64,000 nucleotides of DNA from Acanthosepion pharaonis (GCA_903632075.3 CAHIKZ030005210.1:62501-126500), one strand, 5' to 3'; shown: positions 11,422 through 24,035, counted from the first letter of the stretch. The notes: a model not told the origin generated them from the letters alone. A program made the numbers and translations.

Positions 11422-11838
11422 GGGTGAGCCCGATCCACTCAACTATTAAAGACATGCCTATACAATAATTAGATTTAGTTTGACACTCTTTCTTACACCA
11501 GATCAGATACAACTAATTTTAAAAGTGCTTGCTCGCCTTGGGTCGGTATATATAACTTCATTCACCTGAATAAAGTAAAAGAAAAAGAAACGGAATATGG
11601 CTTTCATTTGTAAAAGAGAAAATGCACCTACGTACTTAAAGAAATAATTGTAGAAATTGCATATTTTTCTGTGGATAGATAACTTTCAAAAGAAAGAAGA
11701 AAGAAAGAAAAATGCAAAGAAATAGTAGGAGTACAAAACGCGACTGCTACTCCGATGCAATTATTTTAGCTTAAAGCACTATGAAAATTTGAATTTTCAA
11801 ATTATCGTTTCACCCAAGAGAAATGCAAATAACTCTTA
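10912..11838. other. No gene recognised; A-rich spacer
   Basis: Contains an open frame of 81 codons (11097-11342, plus) with no recognisable motif and a poly-A/(GAAA)n stretch at 11360-11423. I do not support a gene here. Confidence 0.5.
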
Positions 11839-11881
11839 ATTTTTTTTTTTTTAGTTTTTAGTTTTTTCTTTCTCTTTCCTG

Positions 11882-11912
<31 letters not shown>

Positions 11913-12172
11913 TTACTGTTTTCTGCAGGATATTTAATGTGATAGAAAGAGAAAAGGAACTGAGGTAAAAATGGATTATGAAAGAGGGAGAAGAAAGAAA
12001 AATAGAAAGAAAAAAAAGGTGGCTGTTAGTGTTAAAGGAAGACATCATGCAATGAAAAAAGTAAGGAAAAGAATTTGTAAAGAAGGAAAGAATGCAAAGA
12101 AAAAAGAAAGAAAGAAAAAGTATGATGAATGAAAGAAAAATGTGTTAAGGAAGGAAAGAAAGAAACTGTAAA

Positions 12173-12208
<36 letters not shown>

Positions 12209-12422
12209 AAAAGAAAGAGAGGCATAATCTATAAAAAAGAAAAAGATCGTTGTGAAAGAAAGAAAAACGAACATGCATGATGAAAGAAAGAAAAACGTGC
12301 AAAGAAAGAAAGAATGAATGAATATACAAAGAAAGAATATGGTGGTTTTGAAAAAAAGGAAGGAAGAAAGAAAGAATGGAAGAATAAATATATGAAAAGA
12401 AAGAAAGAACGAATAAATATAT

Positions 12423-12469
<47 letters not shown>

Positions 12470-12609
12470 ATGAATGATTATGTAAAAAGAGAATGTGGCA
12501 GTTTTGTTTGAAAGGAAGGAAAAGGAAGGAAGGAAGGAAGGAAGAAAGGAAGATAGAGAGAAAGAAAGAATGAAAGAATAAATTAGAAAGAAAGAAAGAT
12601 TAAATATAT

Positions 12610-12644
<35 letters not shown>

Positions 12645-12650
12645 GAAAGG
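11839..12650 (+). repeat. (GAAA)n-dominated polypurine tract
   Basis: Poly-T runs near 11839-11906 are followed by GAAA arrays, notably 12172-12212, 12421-12470 and 12608-12650, with gaatgaat spacers. Minus-strand frames are repeat translations. Confidence 0.9.
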
Positions 12651-12667
12651 CACTGGCGATGTGCGTT

Positions 12668-12675
12668 TGACGTCA
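12668..12675. promoter_or_regulatory. CRE-like palindrome TGACGTCA
   Basis: A single full cAMP-response-element consensus lies between the GAAA tract and a pyrimidine-rich stretch. No transcript start or adjacent gene is visible, so chance occurrence is the default. Confidence 0.25.
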
Positions 12676-12719
12676 CCAGGACGACTTCCTACGCAGTGGT
12701 AATTCTTAACTGTCACACT

Positions 12720-13063
12720 TGTATACAACAACCATGTTTATTCTGATAACTCTTCCCCTCCAACTTCTCCTCCTACTCCTTCTCTTCTACACACTCTTTC
12801 ATTTCGCCTCTCCCCACCCTCACTCTCTCCCTATCGCTCATCCTCAACCCTTTCTCTATGTGTGGGTGTGTCTTATCCTATCTCAGAGCTGCACTCTCGC
12901 CACCCCACCTCCCCGATTTCTTGCCGGTGATGAGTGAATTCAGAAACAAAGAATGCAATAATCAATATGGCCACGAACAATAAGTCGAATAGCGGTCAGG
13001 TATCAAGTGACTGCGCGTGTGTATTGACCTGCATATATACAAGGATGACTCTATGCGTTTTAA

Positions 13064-13064
<1 letters not shown>
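12720..13064. other. Pyrimidine-rich spacer, no gene recognised
   Basis: 12740-12915 is C/T-rich and carries a 72-codon frame with hydrophobic low-complexity content; no homology recognised. Confidence 0.5.

Positions 13065-13123
<59 letters not shown>
13065..13123. repeat. (GT)n microsatellite
   Basis: About 59 bp of uninterrupted GT. Confidence 0.98.
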
Positions 13124-13124
<1 letters not shown>

Positions 13125-13239
13125 CATGCGGGCACGACGCTGCGAAAATTGTGTGCGAATATATATAAAAATACAATTCAAAGAGCATACGTTTTGAGTG
13201 CGTTCTCTTTCGGAGTCTGACTAATTCATGGTGAACTTT

Positions 13240-13302
13240 TTCGTTTCGTTTCTATCTTTCTTTCTATCTCTCTTATCTTTCTTTCTTTCTTTCTGTCTCT
13301 CT

Positions 13303-13339
<37 letters not shown>

Positions 13340-13450
13340 GTCTCTCTGGTCTTTCTTTTTTTCTTTCTTTCTATCTCTTTTATCTTTCTTTCTTTCTCTC
13401 TTATTTTTCTTTTTTCTATCTTTCTTAGCTTTCTGTCTTTTTTTTTTTAC
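13240..13450 (+). repeat. (CTTT)n polypyrimidine tract
   Basis: ctttctttctttctgtctct-type array, pyrimidine strand on plus. Confidence 0.95.
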
Positions 13451-13592
13451 TCATACAAAGGAAACATTATGCGTATATATGCCTATATACGCCAACAAAC
13501 ACATATCTGTGGAAGTATGTATTGGTGTATGCCTGTGCACATGTGTATTTGTGTGTCTATATGCACACGCCAGTGGGTGTATGTAAGAACAC

Positions 13593-13595
<3 letters not shown>

Positions 13596-13669
<74 letters not shown>
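13596..13669. repeat. (AT)n microsatellite
   Basis: 74 bp of AT, flanked by alternating purine-pyrimidine CA/TG-rich sequence (13480-14060) with (AC)n and gcgcgtgcgcgtgcgc near 13751-13766. Confidence 0.97.
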
Positions 13670-13672
<3 letters not shown>

Positions 13673-14155
13673 AAAAGAAAACTGTAGCCTACATTTGTCC
13701 AGGGAAATGATTTTGGCATGGGAACATTTTTCTGCATAGAACACACACACGCGCGTGCGCGTGCGCACACACACACATTATATAAAATGTCTATGCACAC
13801 AGACACACACACATATGCATACACGCATGCAGACACATTATATTTACATACAAGCTCGGAGTCATGTATGTATGTATGTATTTTCGAATGCGCACACCAG
13901 TTATACGCATATGAATTGCATATGAGAAGTTTATGTCTGTCTGTCGGTCTCTCTCTTTCTGTTCATATTATATATGTGTGTGTATGTGTTTTTGTGTGTG
14001 CGTGTGTGTCTGCTTATGCCCATATCCGTATATATACACACTCCGCTAGCTACGCAGTACACACACGCGCATATATGCATTTATTTATTATTAATGCAAA
14101 CGTAAGCTATATACATGCATATCTATCTACATATCTATCTATTTTATGAACATAT

Positions 14156-14218
14156 CTAAATCTGCTCATATCTATCTATCTATCTACTTCTAATATACAC
14201 ATTATTTAAATCTGCTCA

Positions 14219-14269
<51 letters not shown>

Positions 14270-14318
14270 GTGACTGACTGTCTGCTTCTAATATGCACAT
14301 CTATTTAAATCTGCTCAC

Positions 14319-14380
<62 letters not shown>

Positions 14381-14392
14381 TTCTCGTTTGTA
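14156..14392 (+). repeat. (TATC)n arrays inside a ~110-bp higher-order unit
   Basis: The string taaatctgctca + (TATC)n + taatatgcacat recurs three times (14157, 14208, 14306), so the tetranucleotide expanded inside a duplicated longer unit. Confidence 0.85.
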
Positions 14393-14399
14393 ATTAATA

Positions 14400-14790
14400 A
14401 GTCCTGTATACGTTCACCCGTTCGCTGGTAGCGACAGATAGAAAGTTATAAAAATGCATAAATATGTTTTTAGCAAAGAATTCTCGACAGATAAAATGAA
14501 GGTGGTTACCAGTGATTTAGTTATGTCAGTAATAGGGAGGAGTCAAGGAAGCGGGCAAAAACTAGGGAAACGGTCGCTGATGTTGTGGGCTGCAACCATT
14601 TCACTACCCAGAACAACTACAACAACTTGAGGTTTAATAGCATCACGGGTAGCGGCAGTGGCATCGGGGCCGATGGAGGTGGAGATGATGATGGAGATCT
14701 CTTTAGAAACAACAGTCATCATATAAGCTTGTTAGATAAAAGCTACGTCTGACGACTGTAACAACATTATGTAAAATTATTTGAACAGAT
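14400..14790. other. No recognisable feature
   Basis: Unique-looking, moderately GC-richer stretch (14500-14720) with no frame or domain that I can support. Confidence 0.5.
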
Positions 14791-14796
14791 TGTCTT

Positions 14797-15262
14797 CTTC
14801 TTTTCGTCCACGTTTCTTCTTTTTCTTCTTTGACTCTTTCTTCTTCTTCTTCTTCTTCTTCTTCTTCTTCTTCTTCGTCATCTTCTTCTTGTTTTCAACT
14901 TTTATTTTCTCCTTCCGTTTCTTTCTTTTTCCTCTTCTCGTTCTTCTTTTTTTTCTGGTTGTTCATTCTCCTCTTTTTCTTCATCTGTTTTCCCTTCTTC
15001 TTCTTCTTCTTCTTCTTCTTCTTCTTCTTCTTCTTTCTCGTCACCAGTTTTCCCTTCTTCTTCTTCTTTCGTTGTTCGCTCTCTTCTTTTTATTTATTTA
15101 TGTTGTTCCCTTCTCCTTTTCTCATTCATTCCCTTCTTTTTCTTCTTCTGTCGTTCTTTTCTTCTCTCGTCGTTCGTTTCCTTCTGCCGTTCTTCTGCCA
15201 TTTTCCTCTTCTTCTTCTTCTTCTTTTTCTTCTTCGTTTTTCTTCTTCTTCCTCTTCACCCA
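14797..15262 (+). repeat. (TTC)n polypyrimidine tract
   Basis: Pure (TTC)n at about 14840-14876 and 15000-15032 within C/T-rich sequence. Long frames of poly-Phe or poly-Ser are artefacts. Confidence 0.92.
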
Positions 15263-15269
15263 TCTATAA

Positions 15270-15944
15270 TTGTTATCTCCCCACCCCCGCCCAACGCTCC
15301 CTCTCTTTTCACTTCTTCTCACTGTCAAATAAACAGACTCAGTGTTATTTTCTGTTAGATTTCTTTCCCCCCCTTTCTATTTCACTGGTTAGCTCAGTTA
15401 ATCTTTTGTTGTCAACTTCTAGTGGCCCGTGGCAGATAGCTTTCTCATACCATCTTGTCCCGACACTTATCAAATCTTATCATTATTTACACAACAAACC
15501 TTGCTACTGATGACATATTTAGACAAAGATTGACAGTAAGCCTTTAAAATGCTAATTGTTAGCCAATCACACGAAATTAAATCCACCTCGTTATGATTAT
15601 TTCAGTTGCAACCTTTTTGCAATTACTCGTCTCAATATTAAATAAATGCATATCCTTCCTCTGTCAATTTGGCATTAAATCCTGACTGCTGCCAATCTTT
15701 CTTCCTGATTTTCAATGCCTCCCCATTGTAAAGTCATTAGCGATGCATTTATTTACACTACAGTATAATAGACCTCTTCTATCGTTAAATACCGGTGTCA
15801 GATTTTATTAGCTTATAATATATACTCGTATATTAGCCTACTTCATATATAGGACGACCGTTGACTTTTTATTAATAAAAATCTAATTTTTTTTATTTAG
15901 TTCGTGTATAATGCGATCCCAGTTTGAGAGCAATTCATCTAGGC
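15270..15944. other. No recognisable gene
   Basis: AT-rich sequence. The string gtgtataatgcgatccc at 15904-15920 belongs to a short dispersed motif that recurs at 16462, 17213, 17928 and elsewhere. Confidence 0.5.
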
Positions 15945-16016
15945 CTACCGTAGTCAAATATTACAGTATTGAGTATCACCCCGGGGATATTTTATAGCAA
16001 ATAAATAGTTTTCATT

Positions 16017-16080
<64 letters not shown>

Positions 16081-16381
16081 GCAGACAGTACTGTTTCGCT
16101 GTATCGCAGCTCCTCAGTGCGACTAGACATTCGAATGCATCAAGCCAGGACCGAAAACTGACTGATTTGATGTCAATCGGAGTTTCTACCTCTAAGACAT
16201 CATCACTCGGCAGAGAGAAACAGCTAATTCTGGCGTTTGTTTTTAACAATGTAAACAAACGCCAATCAGTCAGAGTGCTTGAATTCATTTTTCTGAAGAG
16301 ATTTGCATTAGCGTAGGCGGCTGCGGTTTATAGAATCAGCCTATCCCTCAACAGTGTTCAATTGAAATATATTTTCAAGAG

Positions 16382-16429
<48 letters not shown>

Positions 16430-16680
16430 CTTTTTGCAAACACTTGATTTTTTTTCATAATGCTTGTGTATAATGCGACCCCAGTTTCTGAGCGATACCA
16501 TTCAGACTACCGTAGTCAAATATTGCAGGCATCGTCCTGGATATATTTTATAGCGAATAAATGGTTTTTATTATTTTTTTCTACAAAGCTATTCCAAAAT
16601 GGCGAGAAAGCCTATTTATCGTAAAATATATGATACGAAGATTTAGATACTGTAATTTTGTTTTCGTTCATGCGTCAAGG
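15945..16680 (+). repeat. Segmental tandem duplication, unit 1
   Basis: Begins ctaccgtagtcaaatatt and contains an AT microsatellite (16022-16078), a non-simple block (16080-16385: gacagtactgtttcgctgta, ctcggcagagagaaacagc), a second AT microsatellite (16387-16428) and gtgtataatgcgaccccag. A perfect 11-bp-stem hairpin (ggcgtttgttt ... aaacaaacgcc) lies at 16232-16263. Confidence 0.9.
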
Positions 16681-16753
16681 ACTACCGTAGTCAAATATTA
16701 CAGTATTGGGTATCACCCCGGGGATATTTTATAGCAAATAAATAGTTTTCGTT

Positions 16754-16828
<75 letters not shown>

Positions 16829-17121
16829 ATTGCAGACAGTACTATTTCGCTGTATCACAGCTCCTCAGTGTGACTAGACATCCGAATGCCTCAAGCCAGG
16901 ACCTAAAACCGAACGATTTGAGTTTCTACCTCTAAGCTATCATCACTCGGCAGAGAGAAACAGCTAATTCTGGTGTATTGTTTTTACGAATGTAAACAAA
17001 CGCCAATCAGTCAGTGTGCTTGAATTCATTTTACTGAAGAGATTTGCTTTAGCGTAGGCGGCTGCTGTTTATAGAATCAGTCTACCTCTCAACAGTGTTC
17101 AATTGAAATATATTTTCAAGA

Positions 17122-17184
<63 letters not shown>

Positions 17185-17371
17185 TTTTTAAAAAATTTTT
17201 TTTTCATAATGCTTGTGTATAATGCGACCCCAGTTTCTGAGCGATAGTTAAATATTGCAGGCATCAACCTGTATATATTTGTATAGGAAATAAATGGTTT
17301 TCATTATTTTTTGTACAAAGTGAGAAAACCCATTTATCGTAAAATATCTGATTGTTTTCGTTCATGCCTGA
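16681..17371 (+). repeat. Segmental tandem duplication, unit 2
   Basis: Repeats unit 1 in the same order and orientation, with AT microsatellites at 16758-16826 and 17128-17182. The hairpin of unit 1 is decayed here (tggtgtattgtttttacg arm). Similarity is high in the non-simple blocks, with small deletions. Confidence 0.9.
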
Positions 17372-17399
17372 CTACGGGAGCTTCTTTACCCTGTGCCTG

Positions 17400-17977
17400 C
17401 CTCCTACATAACCTTTCTTCCCTTTTGTCGCTACAGGAAGAGCAAAACCTCATCCACTATGCATGTCACTTAAAAACAACAAATACCTTATATAGATGAA
17501 GAATTAATAGATTTTTACCTATCTCAAATTTGCATTCATCTTCGTTTACATCGCTGAGGTATTGCCTTTCTAATGGCAAGCTTTTTGTCAGGATTATTGG
17601 TACATAAAGCAGGGTGTCCCCCGAGTTGAGGTATATACTTCAGATTACGATAATTCAAGTCATTGTAATTAAAAGTGGTCTATACACATATGTTGCTTTT
17701 TGCTTTATTTTGTTAGAAACTGAGGTTGTTTAAATGTCTGCTGTGTTATCGGGGCGGCTCTGTATCGTTATGGTTAGCCAATGTTACCAGGAGAATGTAG
17801 GCCTACCAGATAGGCCGGGCAACAAAATGCATGACTTTTAACCCCTCAGAAAAAAAATTACCTGTGTATAGTGCAGCCAGTAAACGAAAATGCATGATTT
17901 TTTAACCTCTTCAGAAAATTACCCGTGTGTAGTGCGACCCCCTATTTTTTATTCTCGCACTAACTCGACGATATACG

Positions 17978-17978
<1 letters not shown>
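17400..17978. other. Non-coding; short dispersed motif
   Basis: No gene. At 17815-17945 and again at 18535-18680 the strings aaaatgcatgattttt-aacc and acctgtgtatagtgc recur twice each, a 60-70-bp repeat in short tandem. Confidence 0.6.
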
Positions 17979-18020
<42 letters not shown>

Positions 18021-18077
18021 TATATATATATGCATATATATATATATATACTTATATATATATATATATATATATAG
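17979..18077. repeat. (AC)n-(AT)n compound microsatellite
   Basis: AC 17979-18017 passing into interrupted AT to 18077. Confidence 0.97.
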
Positions 18078-18128
18078 TTAAATTCCCAGATTGGTATAAA
18101 ATGACAATTCGAAAAAAATTTTAGATTA

Positions 18129-18164
18129 TGCCGACGCGTTTCGTCTTCCGACTTTTTCAAGGCA
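18129..18164 (-). ncRNA. Hammerhead-like motif with UUGAAAA core
   Basis: Minus strand: TGCC (stem I), TTGAAAA (position of CTGATGA), A, GTC-GGAA-GAC (stem II), GAAA, CGCGT (minimal stem III with the preceding A), C, GGCA (stem I). The architecture is complete, but core C3 is U and G8 is A, a paired change. No transposon protein is adjacent; it sits between two AT microsatellites. Activity is doubtful. Confidence 0.55.
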
Positions 18165-18211
18165 AAAATGAAATCGAAATGTTTTTTGTTGTTATAGTTA
18201 CATTAAAAATC

Positions 18212-18212
<1 letters not shown>

Positions 18213-18260
<48 letters not shown>
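18213..18260. repeat. (AT)n microsatellite
   Basis: About 45 bp of AT directly downstream of the hammerhead-like motif. Confidence 0.97.
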
Positions 18261-18261
<1 letters not shown>

Positions 18262-18689
18262 GAAACTGAGCAGAGATGGCTTTTTTGGTGAAAAATCTGA
18301 ACGTGTGAATATGTTTTAAGGGAAACGGAACCTAACTTGGCTGTGGCTTTGTCCGTAGCCGAACGATCAATGCAGGTCGGATCAGATAGTGGTTTCACCT
18401 ACAAAGGGGGAGGCTGATTCGAATTATTTTCTTTATTAAGTTTATATAAACAGTTTCTTTAAAAGAGCAAACACACACACACACAAAATCAGAGCATAAG
18501 GTTAGCCAATGATATCATGAGAATGTAGGCCTACTAAATAGGTTCCGCTTAACAAAAATGCATGAATTTTACCCCCAGCCCCGAAAAGATTTACCTGTGT
18601 ATAGTACAACCAGTAAACGAAAATGCATGATTTTTAACCGCTTCAGGAAAATTACCTGTGTATAGTGCAACTCCCTATTTTTGCGTAAG

Positions 18690-19590
18690 AAATTATCATA
18701 AAAGCTTGCACTGTCCTCGAGTATATACGGTAAGTAAACTTATTTGCCGATGACTCGACCATGCGGCAGATGGTACTGAGTTAGATGGTACCAGTACCAC
18801 TTGCAGAGTGACCTGATATATTTTTTTTATATATCAGTTTTAAAGATGACACTACAAGTTTTCAAATTTTCCAACCTTTCCGGAGATTGTCGCCTATTTC
18901 AGTAATCTGGCCTCTTGGGAGCATTTTTGTTAAAGTGAGCTATAGTCAGTTTTGCTGGCTACGTATTGTCCTGAAGTCTTTAGTTCAGAGAAAAGAAAAA
19001 AGAAAGAAACGGAAGGAGAAAATAAAAGTTGAAAACAAGAATGTGCAAAAATTGACGGCATTTATTTTGACTCTGTCATCAAGTTCCTTTGACGGAACCA
19101 ATAAATTCAAAGCGTAGAATACTTGTTCAAAACATTACTCAACCTCTGCCATCATTGTTTTCGAATTTGTTTTAGTTGTCTATTCCCAGCAAGGAACCTA
19201 ACCTTTAGCTCAGACAACGAGTCCAACCAATGTAGCTTTGCATTCATCATTAAAATCACTTTGGAGAAATCATGTTCTCCACCCGAGTTACCCGTTTCTC
19301 TTTGTGACGTTCATTTAAAAGTGGCAGGCTGGTTGTTTTCATGCGTTTAGCAGATGTTCTGAATATTCTGTATCCTTTCTCTCTGTTTATATTCACATCG
19401 CCAGCTTCTTTGAATATTTTCTTATTAGAAAATGCACTGCTCATGTGCGCTTATAATTGGTACTATTGTGGCCACGTGATCGAAGATTAATCTTGATCAT
19501 GCCAGCTTTCTTGCTATTGTTACAGTGCAAACATGGCCGCTACTCTGGCAGTGTGCACCAAAGCGGGACAATAACTACGCATGGGCAGAA
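18690..19590. other. No recognisable feature
   Basis: Unique-looking AT-rich sequence, no supported gene. Two ~75-codon plus frames (18887-19117, 19123-19350) have no motif that I recognise. Confidence 0.5.
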
Positions 19591-19593
19591 AGT

Positions 19594-19648
19594 AGTGTGA
19601 CAAACCTAAAGACATGCTATGCCGAAAGTGCGGATAATTTTTTACTTA

Positions 19649-19706
<58 letters not shown>

Positions 19707-19770
19707 GCCAGCGACAAATATTTTCCGCAATTGTCACTTATGGCATGTCTATGTTACGGTTTATCGTGAC
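19594..19770. mobile_element. Short inverted-repeat element with AT microsatellite core
   Basis: Left arm gtgacaaacctaaagacatgctat and right arm atggcatgtctatgttacgg...gtgac are imperfect inverted repeats (shared gacatgc-at and tgcgga/tccgca blocks) around (AT)n at 19656-19700. MITE-like; no duplication recognised. Confidence 0.5.
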
Positions 19771-19939
19771 ATGAAAAAATAATACTCCCATGTTCACCCT
19801 CTGAGGTTAATTTTCTATTTAGTGTAGATCTAACATTTAATTGGTTAATCAAGACATACCCACATGTCTATTTTTAATTCTGACCTTATGTCCCCCACCC
19901 ACTTTAACTGTTTTTAAATTTCCTTAAAAACCATTTAAT

Positions 19940-19982
19940 CACCTGAAGAAGTACAGTCATAGTACTAAAACATGAAGTCTTT
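19940..19982 (+). other. Degenerate hammerhead-like motif
   Basis: CCTGAAGAA-GTAC-AGTCATA-GTAC-TAAAAC on the plus strand parallels the CTGATGA / stem II / GAAAC layout with core mutations. No element is recognised around it. Confidence 0.35.
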
Positions 19983-20097
19983 TGAGCAGCGATTTCAACA
20001 TGTTTTTATTATAATCTCTTATAATAAAAATATAATAATATATTGGTCTACTTTGCATTGAGCACTTTCTTTTACCCCATCTGTTCCTTCTCTCATT

Positions 20098-20099
<2 letters not shown>

Positions 20100-20136
<37 letters not shown>
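20100..20136. repeat. (AT)n microsatellite
   Basis: Abuts the SINE that follows. Confidence 0.97.
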
Positions 20137-21705
<1,569 letters not shown>

Positions 21706-21710
21706 TAATG

Positions 21711-22271
21711 CTGTGTTTCTCAATCATTTTTTTTACTTCACGGTGCACTTGTAGAATAACTAAACCTTGGGGGGCGCATTTTAAGTTTTAATAATGAGAA
21801 ATTATTCATGAAATATGAAAATAATAAAAAATAATTCCTGAAATAAGCATTTATTTTAAGACATTACATTTTATATTTAAGCGGCGGCGTTTTCATTGAA
21901 ATATATTTATGAAGAATCTGTTATTTTTCTTTTTAGAGAGGCCGATAATGACGGATTCAAATCCATCGCAGAAGGCAAAAGAGAAAAGATTATCCACTCC
22001 TTCTTAAAGATTAAGGAATTTAGCATCTAGTTTTAAATATCAAATGACAAAACCTTCACTTAAACATGGAAGCCATGTGTTTGGTGTCTCTAGCTTTTTA
22101 AAAATGAAGACTTTTTAGAAATAAAAATAATTAATAAATTACTCTTCTGTTACCTTGGGGCGCACCTGGCTACATTCCAGGGCGCATTAGTACGCCAGGC
22201 GCATTTGTACGCCGGGCGCATTAGTACGCCGGGCGCATTAGTACGCCAGGCGCACTGGTTGAGAAACATAG
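21711..22271. mobile_element. Non-autonomous hAT-type DNA transposon
   Basis: Ends ctgtgtttctcaatca and ctggttgagaaacataga form terminal inverted repeats of the CTnTGTTTCTCAA type, typical of hAT (Charlie/Buster) elements. They are flanked by 8-bp duplications gcttaatg / acttaatg (7 of 8 identical). No transposase is left. Just inside the right end lies a four-unit 17-bp minisatellite (22181-22256). Confidence 0.8.
22181..22256 (+). repeat. 17-bp minisatellite inside the hAT element
   Basis: Four units of gcgcattagtacgcc(a/g)g. It embeds the tgcgcc motif of the transposon's subterminal region, so it probably arose by duplication of that end. Confidence 0.9.
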
Positions 22272-22361
22272 ACTTAATGGTTAGCGCACAAGACAAGACA
22301 TCTACGTTTTCATTGCAAATCATGAAAAACCCGTTCAGGTTTTGTTCCAATTAATTGTTTA

Positions 22362-22412
<51 letters not shown>

Positions 22413-22440
22413 AGATAGATATATAGATATAGATATGGAT
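22362..22440 (+). repeat. (TATC)n / (TAGA)n microsatellite
   Basis: About 12 TATC units followed by an inverted-complement tagatagata run, making a foldable junction. Confidence 0.95.
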
Positions 22441-22798
22441 ATATATACGTGTGCGTGCATGTGTACGCGTATTCTAACGAGCTCAGTGTACCCTACTATT
22501 TAACCCTTAGATGGGAGTAAACGGGCATTAGTGCGAAAGTGAACGCAACAAAGTAGACAGGGATTTGAAGTGGGCCCACCGATTCTATTTTTCTAACCGA
22601 TAACCGATACGCTACCTGCACGTCTTTCTCTTAATTTAAATATCTCAAAAAGTATTTGGATATTTCCATGAATCTTCCTGATTAATATCCTTATCATAGT
22701 TGTTTTGATCAAAATAGGTTCATAAGCTCTGATAAAAATATCTTTATTTTAATTACTGCCCGTCAAAAATGAAACGATTATTTATGTGTAGATCGACA
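22441..22798. other. No recognisable feature
   Basis: AT-rich non-coding spacer. Confidence 0.5.
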
Positions 22799-23042
22799 TT
22801 TCTCGGCTCGGATCAGTGTTGTATCTGTGCGCTCTGCCGTGGATCAGTGTAGTATCTGTGCACCCAGATAAGATCAGGATAATATATGTGCGCTCTACTG
22901 GGGATCAATGGAGTATCTGTGTAATCTGCCGATGATCAGTGTAGTATCTGTGTGCCCAGATGAGGTCAGTATAATATATGTGCGCTCTGCGGATGGTCAC
23001 TGTAGTATCTGTGCGCTTAGCCAGGATCAATGTCAGCCAGTG
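22799..23042 (+). repeat. 31-bp tandem array resembling the U2 snRNA 5' region
   Basis: Eight units, starts at about 22811, 22842, 22872, 22903, 22934, 22963, 22995 and 23025 (period 29-32). Units carry gatcagtgtagtatctgtg or gatcaggataatatatgtg, followed by c-gctctgccg or c-acccagat. U2 snRNA has GATCAAGTGTAGTATCTG then TATCAGTTTAATATCTG. The array is preceded by catttctcggctcg, like U2's ATCGCTTCTCGGCC. Derivation from a U2-headed retroposon is inference. Confidence 0.65.
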
Positions 23043-23224
23043 ATACATCTCTCCTTCGGATTACGATCCAAATACAATACCTGTTCCTTCTCAACTATGT
23101 TCAATTCTTCAAGCATGACGCGGCAAAAAGGCGTGCGTTTACTTCTGGGGATTCTGTCCGTAGTTGCGCATTTCAATGCCAAACTTCTGGATTGCTGAAG
23201 GAAAAAGACGCTTGATTTGCAGAA

Positions 23225-23700
23225 AATGGAGTTCTGTTGTCATACTTGAGCGAGAGTTTCCCAGTCCTCACTTTCCAGTCTCGATAGTGTTCAAAAGCGT
23301 CTCCGAGTCCTTTTGGATGACGAATTATTTTCCACCCTCCAACCTCTTTCTCACGGGCGGGATGTGGCGAGTCTCTCACTGCCCTATCGCTATTACCATG
23401 GAAAGTGCTCTGACGAACTACATTCCTTGGTCCCGACGGGTCTAGGACCCGCCATGACACATATATTGTAGCAAATCACCCACATTCCCTCCATATTCCA
23501 TCAGTGTGAAGTTTCACTTCCGTCGAACCATTGATCTGTGAAACCAACTCCCAAGAAGATGCTTCCCGATCACTACAATCTTAATCTGTTCAAGTCTAAG
23601 GTTAACCGTTAACTCCCCCCCCTATAAACTGCCTTTAACATAACCTCTACCTTGAGTGGCTTCCAGGCTTTGTACAGGGTGAACCTTACTGTAAAAAAAA
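23225..23700 (+). pseudogene. LINE C: 3'-terminal fragment
   Basis: Plus strand, shifting frames: LLDDELFSTLQPLSHGRDVASLSL then YRYYHGKCSDELHSLVP, then a decayed tail ending tacaatcttaatctgttcaagtctaagg and gagtggcttccaggctttg. This is the connection region downstream of reverse transcriptase in CR1/jockey-like LINEs. At 23440-23470 the frame is lost. Related copies: 27232, 32725, 33815. Confidence 0.8.
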
Positions 23701-23985
23701 GATCCAAGTGATGAGGTCTCGCATTTATACATAATTATCGCACTGGATACAATTATTATTTTTTTCGAGTACGGCACTTTTAGTGTTCTCTATAAGCTCC
23801 TCCAATTAAGGTGATAAAAAAAGTACTTGACAACAGTTAAGAATGATAAGATACAACACACATCTGAGGAAGGTTGAAGAACACATCTGACAAACCATTA
23901 TGATAAAAAAAAATGAAACGGAACAAAACAAAAAAGACGATCACACATTGATCAACATGGACGAGAGTTTTAATCTAGGTTGTTA

Positions 23986-24035
23986 CATTCAAAACGTTTC
24001 GAATGCTGTAATCTCCAGACTTCATCAGGTGTGTG
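23986..24035 (-). other. Hammerhead-like motif with intact CTGATGA and GAAAC
   Basis: Minus strand CCTGATGA then AGTCTGGAGATTACAG then CATTC-GAAACG. Both core strings are exact, but stem II is poor (CTG/CAG only) and no stem I or cleavage site is clear. It resembles motifs at Penelope-like element ends. Confidence 0.4.

Noticed and set aside
12668..12675. CRE palindrome as a promoter marker
   Set aside because: Kept only as a low-confidence site: no gene, no other promoter elements, and an 8-mer palindrome is expected occasionally.
12719..12937. 72-codon plus frame with a hydrophobic N-terminus like a signal peptide
   Set aside because: The hydrophobic stretch comes from a (CTC/CTT)-rich pyrimidine run; no downstream domain.
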